Source of the DNA: Drosophila miranda
Lineage: Eukaryota > Arthropoda > Insecta > Diptera > Drosophilidae
Assembly (NCBI RefSeq): GCF_003369915.1
Contig: NC_046677.1
Location: 23,268,913 to 23,332,912, forward strand
Direction of reading: 5' to 3'
Length of the DNA stretch: 64,000 nucleotides
Position 1 is the first letter of the stretch. Each line of letters starts with the position of its first letter. Shown piece by piece: positions 22,600 to 33,770 of this stretch. The translations under genes and the position numbers were made by a program. The notes beneath the pieces are model-generated. The model saw only the letters and a list, made by a program, of their open reading frames with translations, did no database searches and had not been told where the DNA came from.

Positions 22600-24734
22600 A
22601 TGGCTATGAAGAAGCGCTATGTGAAGCGCCTCGTGCGCAAAGTGGTGTTCTGGCTGCTCTCGGTTGCCGCCATCTCGCTGGTCACCACGATGATTGTGGA
22701 GAAACGTAGGGGTCCCGACAGTCCCGGCGGCAGTGAGTCGGAGGAGAATCTCGATCCCAATGGGGATCCCATCACTCCCGTCTACCGGGCGAACAACCTT
22801 CAACCCACGCGTCGAGCTGCACGTCCGCCCTTCCAGGATCGCAGCCTGGCCAGGGAGCCACCGCCCGGGGAGAAACCCCAGCCCACAGGCTTTAGACTGC
22901 CCGATGTGGAGGGTGAGCGACGGGACTGGCACGACTATGCGGCCATGGAAGCGGACAAGTTGCGATCGGGTCTCGGAGAGCATGGTCTGCCCGCGGAGAT
23001 CGAGAATCCCGATGAGAAGGAGTTGGAACAGCAGATGTACAGGAAGAATGGATTCAATGGCCTTCTTTCTGATATGATTTCCGTCAATCGATCCGTGCCG
23101 GATGTGCGATTGGAGCAGTAAGCACTATAACTCTATAGCTCCGTCTAGATGACAATATACTCCCGCCTCCTCTTCACAGATGCAAGACCCGGAAGTACCT
23201 GTCTAAGCTGCCGAACATCAGCGTGATCTTTATCTTTTACAACGAGCACTTTAGTGCCCTGCTGCGATCCATCTACAGCGTCATAAATCGCACTCCAGTG
23301 GAGCTGCTGAAGCAAATTGTCCTTGTGGATGATGGCAGTGACTGGGACACACTAAAGCAGCAGCTGGATGACTACGTCTCCCTGCACTTTCCCCATGTCG
23401 TGACGGTGGTAAGGAATGTCGAGCGAAAGGGTCTGATTGGAGCACGCATAGAAGGGGCCAAGGTGGCCACCGGAGAGGTCTTGGTCTTCTTCGACTCTCA
23501 CATTGAAGTCAACTACAACTGGGTAGGTTTCCACCCCTGAATCGTTCCTGCAATATCTAAAGTTTTCCACTTGTTTTGCAGCTTCCTCCATTGCTCGAGC
23601 CCATTGCCATCAACCCCAAGATCTCTACATGTCCCATTGTCGACATAATCGATCACAGCAACTTTGCCTACAATGGGGGCTATCAGGAGGGATCCCGCGG
23701 TGGCTTCGATTGGCGCTTCTTTTACAAACAGCTGCCCGTCCTCCCCGAGGACAGTGTGGATAAGTCACAGCCCTTTCGCAATCCTGTAATGATGGGTGGC
23801 CTGTTTGCCATCAGAACCGATTTCTTCTGGGATCTGGGCGGCTACGATGATGAGCTGGACATCTGGGGCGGGGAGCAGTACGAACTGAGCTTCAAGATCT
23901 GGATGTGTGGCGGCATGTTGCTAGACGTTCCCTGCTCTCGAGTGGCTCACATATTCCGCGGTCCCATGGACCCAAGACCAAATCCAAGGAACTACAATTT
24001 TGTGGGGAGGGTAAGTCTTTCCTTTTCAATCGAATATCTTAAAGATACAGATACAGATATCTCCCTCTTATCTTTAGAACCACAAACGTGTGGCCGAGGT
24101 CTGGATGGATGAGTACAAGGAATATGTCTACACTAGGGATCCGCAGACCTATAACAACATCGATGCTGGTGACCTCACCCGTCAACGGGCAATTCGCGAG
24201 CGACTCCAGTGCAAATCCTTCGACTGGTACCTAAAAGAGGTGGCCCCGGACTTCCTCAAGAAGTTCCCGCCCGTGGAGCCGCCCAACTACGCCTCGGGGG
24301 CCTTTCAAAACGTGGCCTTTGCTACACACTGCTTGGACACCATGAATTTGGGCGCCCACAATGCCGTGGGGCTGTACAGCTGTGCAGAGAATCGCACCCA
24401 TCCGCAGTTCAATCAATTTTGGCTTCTCACACCCGATCGCGAACTTCGACACAATGGGGCCTCCAATTGTCTGGATGTCCAGGATCTGCATGCAAATGCC
24501 ACTGTCTGGATTTGGAGCTGTCATAATCAAGGAGGCAATCAATTCTGGCACTACGATCGTGCGCATAAGTGGCTGGTTCATGCCCCAAACGGCAAACGCT
24601 GCATGGAGGGTATCGTAGAAAATGGCATTGGTTCGGTGTACACCAATGAGTGCGATCCCGCGAACGATCGTCAGAAATGGGAGATCGGCTATGTAAACAA
24701 CCAACTGCTGGACAAGTTCTTCGAAGGAGTGTAA
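22600..24734 (+). CDS. Pgant4: Polypeptide GalNAc-transferase, pgant4 type
   Basis: This is a Golgi UDP-GalNAc:polypeptide N-acetylgalactosaminyltransferase. The exons are 22600-23117, 23180-23522, 23582-24010 and 24078-24734; 1947 nt in frame give 648 residues. The start [12 protein letters not shown] is chosen because a basic cytoplasmic tail followed by one membrane anchor (about residues 14-33) is family-typical; an in-frame ATG at 22531 would add 23 residues of no clear character. The acidic Pro-rich stem precedes the catalytic domain. The catalytic domain has LVDDGS, intact DSH (278-280), WGGEQ (382-386; Gln replaces the usual Asn) and SRVAHIF with His410. The lectin domain has QFW, QFW and QKW motifs. 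All metal and catalytic ligands are present, so activity is expected. I assign Pgant4 (CG31956) from local synteny and family likeness; it could be another close paralogue. Confidence 0.88.
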
Positions 24735-24942
24735 CGAACAGACCATACCAGACCATATCAGACCACAGACCAGACCCATCCCACACTTTCAGACATATGT
24801 ATGTACCTACCATATTGTCACAGGCACGTATGGTATAGTACGTATACGTATATGCAAAGATCACTTACAAGTTCGTGGAACTCGTGCACGAGAAGTCTAG
24901 TTCATTGATCGTTGCGAAGGTTTCCTCGTCTCCAGTCTGTTA

Positions 24943-24948
24943 AATAAA
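24943..24948 (+). terminator. AATAAA polyadenylation signal of Pgant4
   Basis: Canonical hexamer in TTAAATAAATTCC, about 210 bases after the stop codon and followed by T-rich sequence. Confidence 0.65.
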
Positions 24949-26867
24949 TTCCATTTTTCCATTATTTTATTCGGTTGCCAACTCTTTAGCCCATGCATTA
25001 TTGATATATGGCAGCGGAAAGTGAAAGATCTGAATGGAGAGATCTTCCCATCTGATCGGAAATGATAATTTTATTAGCGGTATACATTTGTTGGATACCC
25101 TTGCAAAAGGAGCGAGGCATATTCCTGATTTCTTATACTTTTCGTAGTGGGAATCGATAGGATTTCGAATGAATATATCATATGGAAGGTAATGGCTTTA
25201 AAAGATTAAATCTGTTGTTCATTCTACTACCCAACACTATATCATACAGTCGTTGTTTCGCATCAACAGCCTCTTGGTCTGTCTGTCTCTCTTTTACAGT
25301 GTGGCTTAGCAGCTATGGCTGAGTTCGCCATTCACAAGTGCGCCAATCCACATTTCTCTGTCTGTGTCTCTATTCGAAACCTTATCACAGGCTATTGAAC
25401 TTTTCTTTTTTTTTTTTGGGAGTGAAGAAAGGTCGATTAGAAGGGGGGAGGGTGATGGATCCCCCCGCCCAATGGAAGATCCCAGCAGCAACCAGGAATC
25501 GGGTGTTTTTCAGCTGAGGTAATGTAAGACGCAAATTACGCGATACGATTCGATTCCGAGAGTACAAGGATGAACCACCTCCCTAAATGGCAACTGGCAA
25601 TGACTTAGCGTCAAGCAGTCTCGAACCGATCTTCTGTTGGTTTACCCTTATCGCTGCAGTCTATGGATTTGCACTGCACCCTTATCTCTCGACAGCAGAC
25701 CATGTGCTCGGGGCACATGCTAATTTATAGACTTAATGGACGATTATTGTTCTGTTTTGGTGTATTATTCCCTCCCTCCTGTGTGTATTTTTCATATTTT
25801 GCATAAACAAAGTCGAATGAATGATTTGCTTTTTTTGGCCAACGGCTCGATAGTGTCGTCGGCGGAGGCGTCTTCATGTGTATTCGAGTATTTCACAGAA
25901 TGTAGGTCATCGACGTCAACGGAATTGGGGGATGTGATGTGATGCTTGTTGTTGTTTGTATAAAAATGCGTATACACTTTCTTATCAAGAGCTTATGGGC
26001 TAATACAAGTGCTTGATGGATGGAGACTTAAAGAATATAATTACATAGATAATGTAGAATTTTTGTTGGCGAACTTTTGATAGATTTTATACGGCAAAAC
26101 ATAAGCTTCATAAGCATAAGATGCTATCTTTGGAAAAAATTCGCATTTCAAAATTACGAAAAATATGGAAAATACTCCGAGGGTGCGCCTTTATATCCTT
26201 TATTCATATTGTATGTAATACATACATATATGTAATATGATTTCCTTCTCTGGTCTTCAAATACTTTTATAGAGTATCCACACTTCCGTCCTGCAGCAAC
26301 TGGCCTTTTCGGAGGCTGATGATATTTTTATTCGGTTTCGTTTTTCTTGGTCTTCGCATTGAATTAATTTCGGGTCTCGTCTCTCATTCACAACTATCTT
26401 TGACTCGTTTAGAAATAGATCCGAGATCCGATTGTCCCACGTAACCGCATGGTGCAATTTCATCAGCATTTTCCACCCCGAGAATAATCCCCCATAGACG
26501 TAAACAACAATACAAAATTTTCGATGTTTGGCCGGTATACCGGTCCGCACCTCTTCGACCAAGACCCAGCCGACAAAAATTTCATCAAAGACGCATTTTC
26601 ACTTGGCTGCAACGCAATAGGAAAACTTCCTACCATCTAACGCCTCTCTCTCTCTGTGGGTACATCTCTCTAGGAATCTCTCTCTTGTAGTACCTGCGCA
26701 ACGTACTACTGAAATCGAAAGCGAAATCAAAACCAAGAACCGGTTGTCATTAGTCCATTAGGAGGGTTGATAAGACCCTAATGGGAGAGCAGAGTACCTT
26801 GTGCCGTCCTCTCTGATTCTCTTTTAGTATCTGAATTTCTCGCTCTCTTTTGAAACATAGACCGGCA

Positions 26868-26911
26868 CCCGCACGTAGGGCTATGGTTCTATGCTGTGGA
26901 CTACGTGCGGG
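26868..26911. repeat. Perfect 11-bp inverted repeat (hairpin)
   Basis: CCCGCACGTAG at 26868-26878 is exactly complementary to CTACGTGCGGG at 26901-26911, with a 22-base loop. The stem contains ACGT cores. It could be a paired protein-binding site or an RNA hairpin; the stem is too short for a typical microRNA precursor. Confidence 0.75.
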
Positions 26912-28176
26912 ATGACACATTACAATTCCATCAGACTCCCGTGAGTTCTGGCTCCCATGTGCGTAACGTTGTTTACGGTTAGGTTCCTTGGGGGTCACTC
27001 AGCACTTAGCTTACATAGATATGTGGGGCCTCCCTCATTGCCGCCCACCACCTGGGGGCCTATTGCCAGAAATTAACGAATGTAGGTCATGATATAATCT
27101 CACTGAAAATGGCCTGCACTTGGCACTTGTTTGTGAACTAATTACAGAATTAGGTATCCCATAGTATAGCCATCAAAAGGTGTTTCTAGGAGTTTCCCAT
27201 AATGCAATATTCCTCTAATGTATCTTTCATCTTTGAGTAGAAAGATGCATATATGTATATACACCCCTAAAGAGGCACACATATTATCGCCATTCTTCTT
27301 AACGATAATTCTATTTTTCCAGGTGATCTCCATCACTATCTACCTACAATTTTCCCTATGGGTAAGATACATTATCTATTCCCAAAAAAAAGAAAGCATC
27401 CACTTGACCGCATGTCCACAAAAACCACAACCTAATAATGATCACACAGTGTTTCCCAGTGTTTTTCCATTCAAGGTCTTTCTCCAAATTTCATCAGAAT
27501 TTTTTGAGAGATCATAAATATTCGCACGCTTTAGTCCTGACCTTGAATCCTATGTGGGCGCCAATTGTCCCACATTGTGGGTTTGATCCATACACGTGGC
27601 ACCTTTACATTGCCCTCTGGCCATGGGCTATGGACATTAGCCAAAAATTCGAATTACGTCGAATCGTGGGCGCCTACGTAAGCATTCGTTCTTTTGACAC
27701 TATTTTACATGCGTCCAACATTCGTTCGAGTTTTGTCAACAACCCCAACGCCCCCGCGCATATATGTAGTGCTAGCGCCGCTCGTGCCACGAAGTAATTA
27801 AATTTATTGATATGCTGATCTACACGTCAGCGATCGACCCGGCAACGTGCCATTATGGTAATTAGTTATAGATTGTCAGAGGCCAGTCCGCGCACTGCAA
27901 AACAGACGCAACAAAATATCACTTCCCGAAATTCTGACGAATCACCCACAGACCATCTTTGGGGGGCATCACCTATGGATGGCTGATGAAATCTGAGTCA
28001 TGGTCTTTCCCTGCAACAGTTCTGCTCATAGACAGATAACGGAGTTTTTAGGAACCCATATGCATGAAGTGTGGAATCGATTCGATACGAATCGAATCTC
28101 GAAAGCTGTTTGCTCATTTAAGTATTTCTTACTAGCTTGTTTACCAATAATATTGCCGTGCATTAAACAATAAAAA

Positions 28177-28344
28177 ATGGCTAAAGATAAACAAAAGCCC
28201 AAGGCAAAAGGCGGAGAGGAGGAAACCCCGCAGCAGGCCCCCCCAATCTATCGCTCTCTCTCCCTCTGCCTCTCGACCGGTCTTTATATCACTATCTCTA
28301 TCTTGCTTTTGCCAGAACCGTCTAAGGTGTGCAGCAGACGATAG
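28177..28344 (+). CDS. Possible 55-residue small ORF
   Basis: ATG in a favourable context (AAAAATGG) opens 55 codons to TAG. The N-terminus MAKDKQKPKAKGGEEE is highly charged. The rest (PPIYRSLSLCLSTGLYITISILLL) is hydrophobic, so a small basic-tailed membrane peptide is conceivable. I recognise no family, and part of the frame runs through a CT-rich simple sequence, which can create such peptides by chance. Confidence 0.2.
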   Translation: MAKDKQKPKAKGGEEETPQQAPPIYRSLSLCLSTGLYITISILLLPEPSKVCSRR

Positions 28345-29019
28345 CAAAAACAACACCAAGAAAGGAAGACTATCTTTTGGGGATCCGAACCTTAAGATAC
28401 TCTCGTAGGTACATTGATATGCTATGACTTATAGGATAAATACGTGGTTCTTATCAAGCGAACTCGTTGAAATACAAATGTATTATCTTCATCTCATAAT
28501 AGATACATATGTATATAACCAAAGATCTATTTCTTAATTAAGTTGCTTCAGATCAAAGTTAGAGGTGATTCGTAGTAAAACATAAGCTTTTCGAGTTTCA
28601 TTGGCTATAATGATAAACAATCAACTTTTTCCAACAAAGAATTGCTTATTGAATGGTTGTTCCTGCATGTTTTCCGGCAGATGGTTCCAACAAAAGCTTT
28701 AGTTATAGAGTATTCCCTGGCGAATCCTACTTGTAAACAGCTAGGACAAAAAGTAACCATTCCGACATTATGTATCTGGAGATGCTTCATTACCTGATGG
28801 GCAAATGTCTCTCCTCTAAATCGTACTACCCTCTGCCCAGGGTACCAAGACGGTTCATTAGAATAACCAGCAATAAAAACAACAACGACTCGGAATATTG
28901 TCATAATACGCAGAAATGCGGCGGCAGACAAAAACATCACGCGAGCGAGAGAGCAGTGCACAACAGAAAGAGAGCGGCGCAGGGGAGAGCTAGCAGAGCT
29001 GCTAGAAAGAGCGCCGCAG

Positions 29020-29028
29020 TATAAATAG
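29020..29028 (+). promoter_or_regulatory. TATA box of Thor
   Basis: TATAAATAG in a GC-rich setting. It predicts transcription starting near 29050, about 200 bases before the Thor ATG. An inducible TATA promoter fits a stress- and nutrient-responsive gene. Confidence 0.75.
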
Positions 29029-29139
29029 CAGCGGACACCAAGCATGGACAAGCATTCGCCAGCCCCAAGCAAACAGAAGCAGCAGCAGCGAGCGGGAAAA
29101 ACAGCTGATAAGCGCCACAAACAAAACAACGCAATTTGT

Positions 29140-29147
29140 GTAAACAA
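29140..29147 (+). promoter_or_regulatory. FOXO-type site in the Thor leader
   Basis: GTAAACAA matches the FOXO/forkhead consensus. Thor is an established FOXO target in D. melanogaster. This site lies in the predicted 5' UTR; its use here is inferred. Confidence 0.5.
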
Positions 29148-29250
29148 TAATCAAAAGGCGTAGTAGGAGAAAAGCAATAATCAAAAGTGGTTACAAGCCA
29201 AGCGGAAAGTTTTTCGAATACCAGCAATAAAAATCAACCTACAATCAAAG

Positions 29251-29888
29251 ATGTCTGCATCACCCACCGCCCGTCAAGCCGTTTCCCACGCCCTGCCAAT
29301 GATGGCCATTGCCAAGACCAAGAAGATCGTCATCACGGATCCCATCCAGATGCCGGAGGTGTACTCCTCGACGCCCGGTGGTACCCTGTACTCCACCACG
29401 CCCGGAGGTGAGTGTCATCTATAGTATTTTTGGCCTTTTGCGGCTGATGAAACTTTGCGTCTGAAGTGAATCAGTCAGTCCAGTCAGGCAGATAAGACGG
29501 AGAAAAGTCAGTCCGCGCACATGTACGGGACTTCTGACTGACTCACTATCATTGCCCGCCAGAAATGTTTGCTCAGCCGTTGTTATCGTCCGGAACTGGA
29601 CTATACGAATATGCTGATGCAATCGGCACAGAGAACACCTTGACTAATCAAGGGATTTCCATTCTCTATCTTTTTCTAGGCACCAAACTGATCTATGAGC
29701 GGGCCTTCATGAAGAATCTGCGTGCCTCCCCCTTGAGCCAGACGCCTCCCAGTAATATACCGAGCTGCCTGATGCGTGGAACACCACGTACCCCCTTCAG
29801 GAAGTGTGTGCCAGTGCCCACGGAGCTGGTGAAGAAGACCCAATCGCTGAAGATCGAGGATCAGGAGCAGTTCCAGCTGGAGCTGTAA
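29251..29888 (+). CDS. Thor: eIF4E-binding protein (4E-BP), translation repressor
   Basis: 4E-BP binds the cap-binding factor eIF4E and blocks eIF4G, repressing cap-dependent translation until TOR phosphorylates it. The two exons are 29251-29407 and 29680-29888 (CCCGGAG|GTGAGT...TTCTAG|GCACC); 366 nt encode 121 residues. Visible features are two TPGGT phosphorylation sites (Thr41 and Thr50, equivalent to 37 and 46), the eIF4E-binding sequence YERAFMK (58-64), the Ser/Thr-Pro sites ASPLSQTPP and RGTPRTP, and a C-terminal TOS-like FQLEL. As in D. melanogaster, Met replaces Leu in the canonical YxxxxL motif, which is known to weaken binding. The protein is about four residues longer than I recall for D. 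melanogaster (117), because of an insertion near MMAIAKTKK. A TATA box and FOXO-like site upstream fit starvation control. Confidence 0.96.
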
Positions 29889-30139
29889 CCGTTCGACGGG
29901 TCAATTCCAACCAAGCAGCAACTGCCAAAATCATCTAGTTTTTATGTTTGCCAAGACACTGATCTTATAATCTTAGAGACCCTCATTTTGTTAACAAAAC
30001 TACTACCTGAATCCGTTACCTTCCATATCCATCTTAGTCCGTAAGCTAGTAGCTCTTGTAGCGATTGTTCAGTTTCGTTTTGTTCATTCAGTCATATTGA
30101 CTTTGTATCTTGTAAATCTCTAGCTCCTAAGTGAAATGA

Positions 30140-30145
30140 AATAAA
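30140..30145 (+). terminator. AATAAA polyadenylation signal of Thor
   Basis: Canonical hexamer about 250 bases after the stop codon, inside an A-rich run. Confidence 0.65.
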
Positions 30146-31413
30146 AAAAAATAAGTGTTTAAAAATCAAATCATAAAGGATTTAATAAGCCAAATAATTA
30201 CTTTCTTTATCAGCGAATGAACCTTGAGAGGGGGTTATGCGTGCGCTCGTGTTTGCCACTTTCCACTTCACCTTGGAGGGCCTGTATTGGGGCCAGATAT
30301 TGTACTTTCCGATTAACCTTGAGTCTGCGTTTTAATTTTGGCAGTTTGTTGAACTGTTTTGTTAGAGAAAGAGCAAAAGATAGAGGCACCAGAGAGAAGA
30401 ACACTCGCATGGAAAAACCGGCCGGCATTTTGGCCCCAACATCTGGGGGTAGCGCGCGTGGCCCAGTTCTAGACTTTTCAAAAAACTTGAATAATATAGA
30501 TACATATGTACATACTCAAATATACTTATGAATATAAGATGTATATACGAGTATGTGTGCATATGTAGGAGGGGAAAAGGCAAAGGCAAGCCGGCAAACA
30601 GTCGCACAAAAAATAGATCTTTTAAAACTGCGCATTTAACAAACACGTCGGCTAGCCCTGCCCTGCCGGTCGCACATGTTCGCAACCGAACCCACACATA
30701 CATCTGTATGTACATATAGAACCCGATCCGGAGATCTTGCACAGCTCCCCAAACTAGCCGGCACGTTCCCGCCATCCAATCGCATTATAAAATTGCGCAT
30801 GAATAATTAAGGAGCCAACACACAAATTGTTTGTTTTTCTGTTTAGCAAACAAATGCAAATCTGTTGAAATAACATGATTATAATCTTATACCCACTACA
30901 CTTAACGAGAAAGCAGAGATAGCAATATGGAAATTTTATTTGATAGTTTTTGAAATTTTTTTTAAATTCAAATTTCAAACGTTTTTTTATTGGATTTTCC
31001 ATTAACACACTGTAATTTTTTTGATTTTTTTTGTTATTTTTCTTTTTAATAAAAACTATTCAAAATATTTTAAGTGTTTTTATTGCGATTTCAAAAACTA
31101 TGTATGTATGTTTGAAGCTTGTTCCCTTACACGAAATCTACATCCAAATTACATTACATACAGCGCCACTGGAAGAAATCGGCGGCTAAAGAGGCGCCTC
31201 CACAGTTAAAAGCGGGCACAAGGGGAACTAACAATATTTATATACACAAAGAAGCTGGCAGCTATGGAATATCAGAAATAGGCACTGATAAGAGCATAGC
31301 CACGGAGGTTTGAGAGCAATTGGTCTGTGGTATAGTAGAATGTACGTAATTAGGAGTAGAATTCAATGTAAAGAATGCAGAATCTTTCTCAAGCCAGCGC
31401 TTTTGCTTTACAG

Positions 31414-31604
31414 GTGGAAGCAATTGGAGCTGTACCTGAAGTGGGCCTGCGAGGGAGCCCTGTCCGGTGTTTTAAAATAAAAATATTTGGTATGGAGGAG
31501 CTCCATGGAAATGTGGAGCGTGCTGAACAACATCCTAGCCCTGGACAAGAAGCAGGAGGTAATGCAGAGCTTCATCCGGACGTGCGCCAATGCAGATCAC
31601 ATAT
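31414..31604 (+). pseudogene. Exon-like coding fragment with an in-frame stop
   Basis: A polypyrimidine tract and acceptor (TTTTGCTTTACAG) end at 31413. A frame then reads WKQLELYLKWACEGALSGVL, hits TAA after 21 codons, and continues in the same frame as MEMWSVLNNILALDKKQEVM and SFIRTCANADH up to a donor-like T|GTGAGA at 31604/31605. The codon use and amino-acid make-up look genuinely coding on both sides of the stop, so this is probably a decayed exon or a duplicated piece of another gene. I do not recognise the parent. A real exon with a sequencing error at the stop is an alternative. Confidence 0.4.
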
Positions 31605-32125
31605 GTGAGATGAGATTCGAATAAAATATGTAGATCGGAAAGTGCAAAACGACTACTTCCTGGTGATACTTACTGCGCATGCATTTCGATCGGACCGATC
31701 TTATCAGCTCACAATATTATTATTGAAACTGCTTTTCTGTGCTGTTCCAGTTCGAACATACAGCGATCTGTAAGGCATTTGACTGCCATTCTTTGTCGTG
31801 CCAGCCACGCCCTCAGCATTGTGCTGTGCCCTCGAATTTGTGGTGAATTTTCAATGGATTTTCTTCAATGTGCAGGCGTCCTGCGCGCTACGTCGTGTTT
31901 AATACAAATTACTCACCTGCAGCCTATGATTAGGTAAGGCCTTTAGCTTCTATATTACTAGACCTATGAGCTATCAATACTGAGAATATTGTACACCCCT
32001 GTAACTAATTATTTACCATAGATGTGTATTTATTTGATCAAGTTTCGATGTTTTGCATAGGAAAAATGTACAAGAATCTCAAATAACTTCGGCAATCTTA
32101 CATTCTAAACAAAGGAAGGAGAACT

Positions 32126-32131
32126 TTTATT
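32126..32131 (-). terminator. Polyadenylation signal of the proline-rich gene
   Basis: TTTATT on the plus strand is AATAAA on the minus strand, about 140 bases beyond the stop codon. The GT microsatellite would then lie in the 3' UTR. Confidence 0.5.
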
Positions 32132-32166
32132 ACATATTTACAATAAAATATATATATAATTTTACA

Positions 32167-32171
<5 letters not shown>

Positions 32172-32213
<42 letters not shown>
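32172..32213. repeat. (GT)n microsatellite
   Basis: About 21 perfect GT units, likely inside the 3' UTR of the minus-strand proline-rich gene (reading CA repeats in the mRNA). Confidence 0.9.
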
Positions 32214-32214
<1 letters not shown>

Positions 32215-32269
32215 GTATTGTACAGCGAAAAGGGAATAAGGAAGCGAGTCCTTGGACCCGCAGCAGCCT

Positions 32270-33253
32270 CTACTTGAACCTCAGAAAGTTCTCCGCTCCC
32301 CCCAATGGACCGTGGCCAAAGTGTAGGGCATCGGGCGTGGAATCGGATCGAGTGCGGGCATCCAGGACAGAGGCCACGCGCTGCTGACCGCTGATGTAAC
32401 CCAAGGAGCCAGATCCCAGATAGACATTGCCATTGGCCAAGCGCACGAAGCCCAGACCTCCTGATCCCAGAGCGATGGCATCTCCCTGACCGCCCTGTGA
32501 ACGTGGCTGGATAGAAAGGGACTGCTGCTCGAGGAGCAAGGAATTGGCCCTCGAATCCAACTGAACGCCATTACTGGGGCCAGAAGTTGCCCCCAAATGT
32601 GCTCCGAAGCGATCAAAGAAGCTGGAGCTCGATAGGAACGGAGCTGGCGACTCGTCGATGTCGTTGTCGATGATCTCGATGACGGCGTACTGCTTCAGCT
32701 GCCTGCCATTGGCTACGTAGGATTCCCCGGGTGAAATCAGAGCCTGCTTGCCGAAGGGAATGCGCAGTGGGGGTCCTCCTGCCGACACTGGTCCCGGGCC
32801 GCTGGGCACCACGATGGGCGTGGAGGCAGTGGGGGCCAGAGGCTGGGAGAAACCGTATCCTGGGGGACCATACACGGGCCTCAGAGTGGGTGTCTGGCCG
32901 TGGAAGCTGATGGAGGAAATTGGCGCTGCCACAGGCGGCGGCAGGTAGGTGGACACAATGGGTCCCGATGGCTTTGGTGGCAAATAGTGGCTCACAATGT
33001 TGGCAGCGGGAGCAGTGGGGCGAATCCTGGGTATCGGAACGCGAGCGGTGGGCAGGGCCGGCAGCGACGGAATCGGTGGCAGCGGGTGGATCGTGGGCAA
33101 GGCTCTAAACTGATGGCCGGAGTAGATGGAGGCAGGTGCCGACGGCGCCGAGGGTCTGTCGTAGTGGTAGCCGACATCCGCTCGGATCGACTGCAGCTGC
33201 AGGAGGAGGGAGAGTAGCACCAGGCCCAGGGCAGACAGTCGATGGTGTGGCAT
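32270..33253 (-). CDS. Secreted proline-rich protein
   Basis: The frame encodes 327 residues from ATG 33253. The N-terminus MPHHRLSALGLVLLSLLLQL...SIRA is a clear signal peptide. The mature part is Pro/Ala/Ser-rich, with PxP ladders (PLPPIPSLPALPTARVP) and two spaced copies of the HYLPPKPSGP / TYLPPPVAAP type, then GPPGYGF. A conserved-looking core, QYAVIEIIDNDIDESP, precedes a Gly/Ser-rich C-terminus ending ENFLRFK. This suits an extracellular matrix, cuticle or eggshell-type protein, but I do not recognise the family and give no symbol. A good acceptor (CTCTATTCCAG) abuts the ATG exactly, so an upstream 5' UTR exon, or a short coding exon, probably exists. The frame continues 5' to 33328 but that part would be intronic. 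Confidence 0.85.
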   Translation of the reverse strand: MPHHRLSALGLVLLSLLLQLQSIRADVGYHYDRPSAPSAPASIYSGHQFRALPTIHPLPPIPSLPALPTARVPIPRIRPTAPAANIVSHYLPPKPSGPIVSTYLPPPVAAPISSISFHGQTPTLRPVYGPPGYGFSQPLAPTASTPIVVPSGPGPVSAGGPPLRIPFGKQALISPGESYVANGRQLKQYAVIEIIDNDIDESPAPFLSSSSFFDRFGAHLGATSGPSNGVQLDSRANSLLLEQQSLSIQPRSQGGQGDAIALGSGGLGFVRLANGNVYLGSGSLGYISGQQRVASVLDARTRSDSTPDALHFGHGPLGGAENFLRFK

Positions 33254-33744
33254 CTGGAATAGAGGCAAGAAACGAGAAGCGAGGGGTTTGTGTGGTAATT
33301 GCTCATGTGACATCATATAACAGCTCAATCAATCCGATAAATGTTTAATGAGAAGCCAAAGTCGTAAACATAATTGATCAAAAATCACTCAACGAAAGCG
33401 GTTGTCTCAGCTCTTTCGTTGGTGGGGATAATACTCTACTGATTTGATGGGGTATGGTTGGTAATGATTGGTAAAGGGAATACTATGTCGTTGTTGCTCT
33501 AAGATTTATATTTTCGTTCCCAGACTGGTTTCCAAACTCCACCAAAAGAGTATACTTTAGTCCAGCCTATCCCAAAAAAACACTCGTACAACAATGTTTT
33601 TTATTTAATTGATTTAATTTGCGGTGCAACAACTGGTTGCCGCTTGTCGGCTTACTGTTGCTTACTGGAGGATCGCTGGAGCTCGCTCCAGTAATTGGCG
33701 TGATATTTCATGCATCGATCATTGCCCAAGGCGGTGGTCATAAT

Positions 33745-33770
33745 GGTAGGTAGGTAGGTAGGTAGGTAGG
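33745..33770. repeat. (GTAG)n microsatellite
   Basis: Six perfect GGTA units in a row. Confidence 0.85.

Larger units (their letters stand above)
24735..29019. other. Intergenic region between Pgant4 and Thor
   Basis: About 4.3 kb with no gene I can firmly support. It contains a GC-rich inverted repeat (26868-26911), a possible 55-codon frame (28177-28344), and a 9-mer GTGGGCGCC occurring at 27554 and 27666. The rest is AT-rich. The last 1-2 kb probably includes Thor regulatory DNA. Confidence 0.5.
29889..32125. other. Intergenic region between Thor and the proline-rich gene
   Basis: About 2.2 kb: Thor 3' UTR to about 30160, then AT-rich DNA with runs of ATAC/ATGT. The one notable element is an exon-like fragment at 31414-31604, annotated separately. 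Confidence 0.5.

Noticed and set aside
28605-29227. Minus-strand frames across the Thor promoter and leader
   Set aside because: Overlap a clear TATA promoter of opposite orientation; composition follows the repeat-rich leader.
32900-33217. Plus-strand Gly/Arg-rich frame
   Set aside because: Antisense shadow of the proline-rich secreted protein.
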